Assembly: GCA_905202255.1 (NCBI GenBank)
Contig: CAJKRH010000004.1
Location: forward strand, 5,356-69,355
DNA: 64,000 nucleotides
DNA from: an uncultured Ruminococcus sp.
Lineage (GTDB): Bacteria > Bacillota > Clostridia > Oscillospirales > CAG-272
Direction of reading: 5' to 3'
Shown here piece after piece: positions 59,601-64,000 of the stretch (position 1 is the stretch's first letter; every line of letters starts with the position of its first letter). A model generated the notes under the pieces. It did not search any database, was not told the DNA's origin, and worked only from the letters and a program-made list of their open reading frames with translations. Both the position numbers and the translations under genes were made by a program.

Positions 59601-60503
59601 ATGATAGAGACGGCAGAGCGTTTTGACGAAAAGCTCGGCGCGAAATGCGTCGATATATCGGGTGTCACTTCCCTTTCCGTCGCCGATACATTCGATTGCG
59701 GGCAGTGCTTCCGCTTTGAGAAGCGGGAGGGCTATGTCGACGGCGTCGCCTACGGCAGATATATCCGCATCTGTCAGACGGACGACAAAATAACTCTCTG
59801 CGGCTGCGACAGCGCCGACTACACAAATATATGGTGCTCTTTCATCGCCCTCGATGAAGATTACGATGCGGTGAAGCGCGATATAGGCGAGCATTTCGGC
59901 GTATACGGCGATACGATATTTTCCGCCATGGAAAGAGCGGGCGGCATAAGAATTCTGCGGCAGGAGCCATGGGAAGCACTCTGCTCTTTCATCATCTCGC
60001 AGAACAACAATATCCCGAGGATAAAGAAGATAATCCGCGCGCTCGCGGAAAGGTACGGCGAGGCTTTCACCGCTTTCGGAGAGACATACTATGCATTCCC
60101 TACCCCCGAGGCGCTCTCGGCAGCAAGCGAGGACGAGCTTAAAAGCTGCGGCACCGGTTTTCGCGCGAGATATATTCTTGACGCGGCAAAAAAAGTCTCC
60201 TCGGGCGAGATAGATTTCTCCGTAATCCAAAGTATGGACGATGAGGAAGCGGCAAAATATCTCATGACCATATGCGGCGTGGGCGCCAAGGTTGCCGCAT
60301 GCACGCTGCTCTACGGCTTCCACAGGACAGCGGCTTTTCCCATAGATGTATGGATTAAGCGCGTGCTGGACAAGTATTACCCGGGCGGCATAGACATAAG
60401 TTCGCTCGGAGCATATGCCGGCATAGCGCAGCAATATCTTTTTTACTACGAACGGTACATACAGGCGCAGGAAGCGCACGATATAAACAAAGGAAAGGAA
60501 TAA
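59601..60503 (+). CDS. OGG1-type 8-oxoguanine DNA glycosylase/lyase
   Basis: 300 aa. An OGG N-terminal domain ('FDCGQCFRFEKREG', 'DYTNIWCSFIALDEDYD') precedes the HhH-GPD domain (about 110-290): 'PWEALCSFIISQNNNIPRIK', 'ICGVGAKVAACTLLYGF' with the catalytic Lys in the hairpin region, and 'FPIDVWIKRVL' with the catalytic Asp. It removes oxidised guanine. It ends five bases before serS. Confidence 0.94.
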   Translation: MIETAERFDEKLGAKCVDISGVTSLSVADTFDCGQCFRFEKREGYVDGVAYGRYIRICQTDDKITLCGCDSADYTNIWCSFIALDEDYDAVKRDIGEHFGVYGDTIFSAMERAGGIRILRQEPWEALCSFIISQNNNIPRIKKIIRALAERYGEAFTAFGETYYAFPTPEALSAASEDELKSCGTGFRARYILDAAKKVSSGEIDFSVIQSMDDEEAAKYLMTICGVGAKVAACTLLYGFHRTAAFPIDVWIKRVLDKYYPGGIDISSLGAYAGIAQQYLFYYERYIQAQEAHDINKGKE

Positions 60504-60508
60504 CAAAA

Positions 60509-61795
60509 ATGCTGGACATCAGATTTATTCGCGAAAATCCCGAAATCGTAAAGCAGAATATAAGAAACAAGTTTCAGGACTCCAAGCTCCCCCTTGTCGA
60601 CGAGGTAATAGAGCTCGATGCCGAAAACCGCCGCACTATACAGGAGGCAAACGACCTGCGTGCCGAGAAAAACCGCCTCTCCAAGCAGATAGGCGTTCTC
60701 ATGGCGCACGGTCAGAGGGAGGAAGCCGAGGCGACGAAAAAGAAGGTTGCCGAGAGCGCGGCGCGTCTCGCCGTGCTTGAAAAGGCAGAGCCCGAGCTCG
60801 AGGAAAAAATAAGAAAAATAATGCTCCTCATCCCGAATATCATCGACCCGAGCGTGCCGATAGGTCCCGACGACAGTCACAATGTGGAGGTTGAGCGCTT
60901 CGGCGAGCCGAAAGTTCCCGATTTTGAAATTCCCTATCACACGCAGATAATGGAAAGCTTCAACGGCGTCGATATGGATGCCGCAGGCAGAGTTTCCGGA
61001 AACGGCTTCTATTATCTGATGGGCGATATAGCACGCCTGCACAGCGCAGTGCTCGCTTATGCGCGCGACTTCATGATAGCAAAGGGCTTTACCTACTGTA
61101 TCCCTCCCTTTATGATTCACGGCAATGTCGTCGAGGGCGTAATGAGCCAGAACGATATGGACGCAATGATGTATAAAATAGAAGGTGAGGACCTCTATCT
61201 CATCGGCACATCCGAGCACTCCATGATAGGCAAATTCATCGACCAGATGATTCCCGAGGCAAATCTGCCGCAGACTCTGACAAGCTACAGCCCCTGCTTC
61301 CGCAAGGAAAAGGGTGCGCACGGCATAGAGGAGCGCGGCGTTTACCGCATACACCAGTTTGAAAAGCAGGAAATGATAGTAGTCTGCCGTCCCGAGGACA
61401 GCATGGCTTGGTATGAGAAGATGTGGCGCTATTCCGTTGAGCTTTTCCGCTCCATGGATATCCCCGTGCGCCAGCTCGAATGCTGCTCCGGAGACCTCGC
61501 CGACCTCAAGGTCAAATCCTGCGATATCGAGGCATGGTCGCCACGCCAGCAAAAGTATTTTGAGGTTTGCTCCTGTTCAAATCTCGGCGATGCACAGGCA
61601 CGTCGCCTGCGCATGAGAGTAAAGGGTGCAGACGGCAAGACTTATCTGCCGCACACGCTCAACAATACCGTTGTCGCTCCGCCGAGAATGCTTATTGCAT
61701 TCCTTGAAAACAATCTTCAGGCGGACGGAAGCGTAAAGATTCCCGAGGTTCTCAGACCTTACATGGGCGGCATGGAAAAGATAGAGAGAAAATAA
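60509..61795 (+). CDS. serS: Seryl-tRNA synthetase
   Basis: 428 aa. An N-terminal antiparallel coiled coil (about 25-105, tRNA-Ser long variable arm binding) is followed by a class II catalytic core: 'EGVYRIHQFEKQEM' (motif 2) and 'NTVVAPPRMLIAFLENN' (motif 3). A weak AAGGAAAGG site precedes the ATG. Confidence 0.97.
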   Translation: MLDIRFIRENPEIVKQNIRNKFQDSKLPLVDEVIELDAENRRTIQEANDLRAEKNRLSKQIGVLMAHGQREEAEATKKKVAESAARLAVLEKAEPELEEKIRKIMLLIPNIIDPSVPIGPDDSHNVEVERFGEPKVPDFEIPYHTQIMESFNGVDMDAAGRVSGNGFYYLMGDIARLHSAVLAYARDFMIAKGFTYCIPPFMIHGNVVEGVMSQNDMDAMMYKIEGEDLYLIGTSEHSMIGKFIDQMIPEANLPQTLTSYSPCFRKEKGAHGIEERGVYRIHQFEKQEMIVVCRPEDSMAWYEKMWRYSVELFRSMDIPVRQLECCSGDLADLKVKSCDIEAWSPRQQKYFEVCSCSNLGDAQARRLRMRVKGADGKTYLPHTLNNTVVAPPRMLIAFLENNLQADGSVKIPEVLRPYMGGMEKIERK

Positions 61796-61810
61796 CTCTC
61801 GGAGGAAAAA

Positions 61811-62443
61811 ATGATTATTCAACCAAAGGAAACAACAATTGCCTATCGCTGTCCCGAATGCGGTGCTACTGTTCATTCCGTAGTCGGCATATTTGCCCTC
61901 TCGGGCGACAGGATAAAGCTCAAATGCTCCTGCGGCGGAAGCGAACTGCTGATAGAAAATACAGCCGACGGCAAAATGCGTTTCACTGTTCCCTGCATAT
62001 TCTGCCCGAATCCGCACAGCTTCCTTATCTCCAGAAAAACCATCCTCTCGCGCGAGCTTTTCACTATTCCCTGCGGTCTTGCGGGATATGATATCTGCTT
62101 TATCGGCAAGGAAGATAAGGTTCGCGAGGCTGTCGAGCAATCGGATAAGGAGCTCTATGAGGAGATATCCGTGGAGGAGCTTCAGAGCATCAAGGAAAAC
62201 AACAGCGAGGATTCATATTATGACGAGCATATCGCCGATATGCTGATATATGTTTTCGGTGATCTCTGCGAGGAGGGAAAAATCCACTGCAACTGCAAGG
62301 ACGGCGGCGACTACCTCTGCGAAAAAGACAAGGACTGCGTCCGCATCTCCTGCAAAAAATGCGGTGCCTCGCTTGAGGTTGAAGCGGAGGACAGCCCCGC
62401 CACGCATGCTGTTCTCCATGCAAATGAAATCTATTTAAATTAA
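61811..62443 (+). CDS. Zinc-ribbon protein of unknown function
   Basis: 210 aa. Several Cys pairs: 'YRCPECGAT', 'LKCSCGGSE', 'VPCIFCPNPHSF', 'IHCNCKDGG', 'ISCKKCGAS', indicating at least two zinc ribbons, with an acidic centre (about 100-150). No family named. A GGAGG site precedes the ATG; it lies 15 bases after serS, in the same operon. A binding or adaptor role is plausible. Confidence 0.8.
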   Translation: MIIQPKETTIAYRCPECGATVHSVVGIFALSGDRIKLKCSCGGSELLIENTADGKMRFTVPCIFCPNPHSFLISRKTILSRELFTIPCGLAGYDICFIGKEDKVREAVEQSDKELYEEISVEELQSIKENNSEDSYYDEHIADMLIYVFGDLCEEGKIHCNCKDGGDYLCEKDKDCVRISCKKCGASLEVEAEDSPATHAVLHANEIYLN

Positions 62444-62463
62444 ATAAAAGTGAGGAAAAAATC

Positions 62464-63486
62464 ATGAGTAAAATCGTATGCTTCGGTGAGCTTATGCTCC
62501 GTCTCAATCCCGAGGGCTATCTGCGCTTTGAACAGGCAGACAAATTTATGGCTACCTTCGGCGGCGGTGAAGCAAATGTCGCGGTTTCTCTTGCAAACTT
62601 CGGCATGGATGCTTCATTCTGCTCCAAGCTTCCCACGCACGCTATAGGCAATATGGCTGTCCGCGCACTCCGCGCAGAGGGCGTTGCTACGGCGGATATC
62701 GTCCGCGGCGGCGAGAGAGTCGGCATTTATTATATTGAAAAAGGCGCTTCTCAGCGCCCCTCAAAGGTTATCTATGACAGAAAGTACAGTGCCATCGGCA
62801 TGGCAAGCCGCGAGGATTTCGATTGGGACAAGATACTGACGGATACAGTATGGTTCCATTTCACAGGCATCACTCCCGCGCTGGGCGATAATGTTGCCGA
62901 AATCTGTCTGGACGCCGTGAAGGCATGCCGCGAAAAGGGCATAAAAGTAAGTTGCGACCTCAATTTCCGCAAGAATCTCTGGACGAGCGAAAAGGCGGGC
63001 AAGGTCATGGGCGAGCTGATGAAATATGTCGATGTATGTATCGCAAATGAAGAGGATGCCGACAAGGTATTCGGCATAAAGCCCGACCACAATGATGTGG
63101 ACAGCGGCAAGCTCAATCGCGAGGGCTATATCGATGTCGCAAAGAAGCTTTCCGAGCGTTTCGGTTGCGAAAAGGTAGCTATCACTCTGCGTGAGAGCAT
63201 CTCCGCAAATGATAACAACTGGGCGGCTATGCTCTATGACGGAGAAAAGGCTTATTTCTCCAAGAAATATGCCGTGCATATAGTTGACCGCGTAGGCGGC
63301 GGCGACTCTTTCGGCGCTGGTCTTATTTACAGCCTGCTCTCCGGTTATGATATGCAGGATACGATAGAATTTGCCGTAGCGGCTTCCTGCCTCAAGCATT
63401 CTATCGAATATGATTTCAACCGCGTTTCTGTTGATGAGGTAAAGGCTCTCGTCAAGGGCGGCGGCAGCGGCAGAGTACAGAGATAA
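62464..63486 (+). CDS. kdgK: 2-keto-3-deoxygluconate kinase (PfkB family)
   Basis: 340 aa. PfkB motifs: 'FGELMLRLNPEGYLRFEQAD', 'FGGGEANVAVSLANFGMDAS', and the catalytic anion hole 'VDRVGGGDSFGAGLIYSLLS' with its Asp base. Phosphorylates 2-keto-3-deoxygluconate from pectin or uronate breakdown. No KDPG aldolase is adjacent, so the sugar assignment rests on sequence pattern only. Confidence 0.85.
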   Translation: MSKIVCFGELMLRLNPEGYLRFEQADKFMATFGGGEANVAVSLANFGMDASFCSKLPTHAIGNMAVRALRAEGVATADIVRGGERVGIYYIEKGASQRPSKVIYDRKYSAIGMASREDFDWDKILTDTVWFHFTGITPALGDNVAEICLDAVKACREKGIKVSCDLNFRKNLWTSEKAGKVMGELMKYVDVCIANEEDADKVFGIKPDHNDVDSGKLNREGYIDVAKKLSERFGCEKVAITLRESISANDNNWAAMLYDGEKAYFSKKYAVHIVDRVGGGDSFGAGLIYSLLSGYDMQDTIEFAVAASCLKHSIEYDFNRVSVDEVKALVKGGGSGRVQR

Positions 63487-63492
63487 ATTTCT

Positions 63493-63540
63493 AAAAAGCA
63501 TAAAACAGGGGAGCGGCGCTCTCCTGTTTTATGCTTTTTT
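63493..63540 (+). terminator. Terminator after kdgK
   Basis: AAAGCATAAAACAGG..GAGC-ggc-GCTC..CCTGTTTTATGCTTTTTT, a long stem with a T run. Confidence 0.9.
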
Positions 63541-63925
63541 CATTTTTGAAGAGGTGGCGTACTTTTGCGTGACCAAAAGTATCAAAATGTTACTTAGTCC
63601 ATCATGAGGAAACAATCGCGCTTTTTAGTGACAAAAAGCGCGGCAAAAGTCAGCAAGGAGGACTCGCGCCGTCCTCCTTCCAAACCACCGGCGGCGTGCA
63701 CGAGTTAGTCGCAGGAAGTAGTGCGTGGCGAGTGCGTGCGGCAAAGGACAAAGCGAAAGTCGGCGGTTTCGCGCTCCCCGCAACCTCATACTACCACGCG
63801 TGCGAACATATCACACGAAATAGCCGAGCAGATTCGTGCACGCATTGTCTGCACGCCCGCATAATATGGTTGGCGGGCGTGAATCCAGTGCCTGTGTTGA
63901 CGGGATAAAGAGATAAGCAGTATTT
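63541..63925. other. Non-coding or decayed sequence, no gene recognised
   Basis: GC-rich with short internal repeats (ACTTTTGCGTGACCAAAAGT palindrome-like block near 63560, GCGCTTTTTAGTGACAAAAAGCGC near 63615, GGAGGACTCGCGCCGTCCTCC near 63657). An open frame at 63696-63908 has no family features or ribosome-binding site. It resembles repeat-derived intergenic DNA. Confidence 0.5.
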
Positions 63926-63988
63926 ACACCTCATCCGTCAGCCTGCGGCTGCCACCTTCTCCCACTGGAGAAGGCTTATTATCCTCCG
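63926..63988. repeat. Dispersed repeat related to 14074-14276
   Basis: Blocks CCTCATCCGTC, GCCTGCGGCTGCCACC and TTCTCCCACTGGAGAAGGCT match the right half of the repeat at 14074-14276, in the same orientation. Confidence 0.75.
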
Positions 63989-64000
63989 TTATTGCAGACG

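Noticed and set aside
63696..63908. An open frame near the right edge.
   Set aside because: It lacks a ribosome-binding site and recognisable motifs and lies in repeat-like, GC-rich non-coding DNA.

Overview
The window looks like a chromosome segment of a Clostridia-class Bacillota, probably an uncultured gut Oscillospirales or Ruminococcaceae-like bacterium. Supporting signs are strong AGGAGG ribosome-binding sites, near-consensus sigma-A promoters (TTGACA-17-TATAAT), the rpsF-ssb-rpsR order, a tandem glycine riboswitch, PyrR attenuation, an archaeal-type AspRS, ATC-hydrolase-like proteins and GC-rich housekeeping genes interrupted by AT-richer accessory blocks. The species assignment is inference.

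Region 1 (1-9.2 kb, accessory, cell surface). A leftward four-gene operon encodes a collagen-like lipoprotein with 18 interspersed 'SAYELA..G(Y/F).GT..(E/Q)WLASLVG' modules, a second lipoprotein, a membrane-anchored protein of unknown function and a secreted cohesin/dockerin-like protein that runs off the left edge. Directly upstream, a tyrosine recombinase gene lies inside a 1,435-bp segment (6415-7849) bounded by perfect 27-bp inverted repeats. The segment carries an excellent promoter (TTGACA-17-TATAGT, 7757-7785) that currently points away from the operon and into a terminator. Inversion would aim it at the collagen-like operon. I read this as a self-contained phase-variation switch caught in the OFF orientation; it is the most interesting system in the window. 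A BspA-type leucine-rich-repeat surface protein lies to its right.

Region 2 (9.3-24.6 kb, mostly core). It holds rpsR-ssb-rpsF, secG, DUF1385-prmC-murI, an AGCS amino-acid symporter under a tandem glycine riboswitch, a large Cys-rich surface protein, wecB, a DUF1653 protein, an AI-2E family permease, a PHP-domain protein and a DUF4430 lipoprotein.

Region 3 (24.7-31.4 kb). A tightly packed leftward operon of ten genes contains two sub-clusters, each with an ATC-hydrolase-like protein, a leucine-carboxyl-methyltransferase-like enzyme and small membrane proteins, plus a ZIP transporter, an MBL-fold protein and an alpha/beta hydrolase. One membrane gene is frameshifted. The joint function is not obvious.

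Region 4 (31.7-46.4 kb, core). It holds aspS, ispA-xseB-xseA-(TsaD-like)-nusB, pyrR-uraA with a PyrR attenuator, a DUF3267 protein, tdk, a GH94 phosphorylase, a CPBP protease, tadA and a DUF3048 lipoprotein.

Region 5 (46.4-55.3 kb, genomic island). It holds an IS200 remnant, three regulators with a 115-bp duplication, two overlapping tyrosine recombinase genes, a small XRE protein, an AT-rich 321-aa unknown protein behind a structured, terminator-ended leader RNA, two small proteins and a tRNA-Pro(GGG).

Region 6 (55.4-64 kb, core). It holds argS, a YebC/PmpR regulator, a phosphohexomutase, an OGG-type glycosylase, serS, a zinc-ribbon unknown and kdgK, then repeat-rich non-coding DNA.
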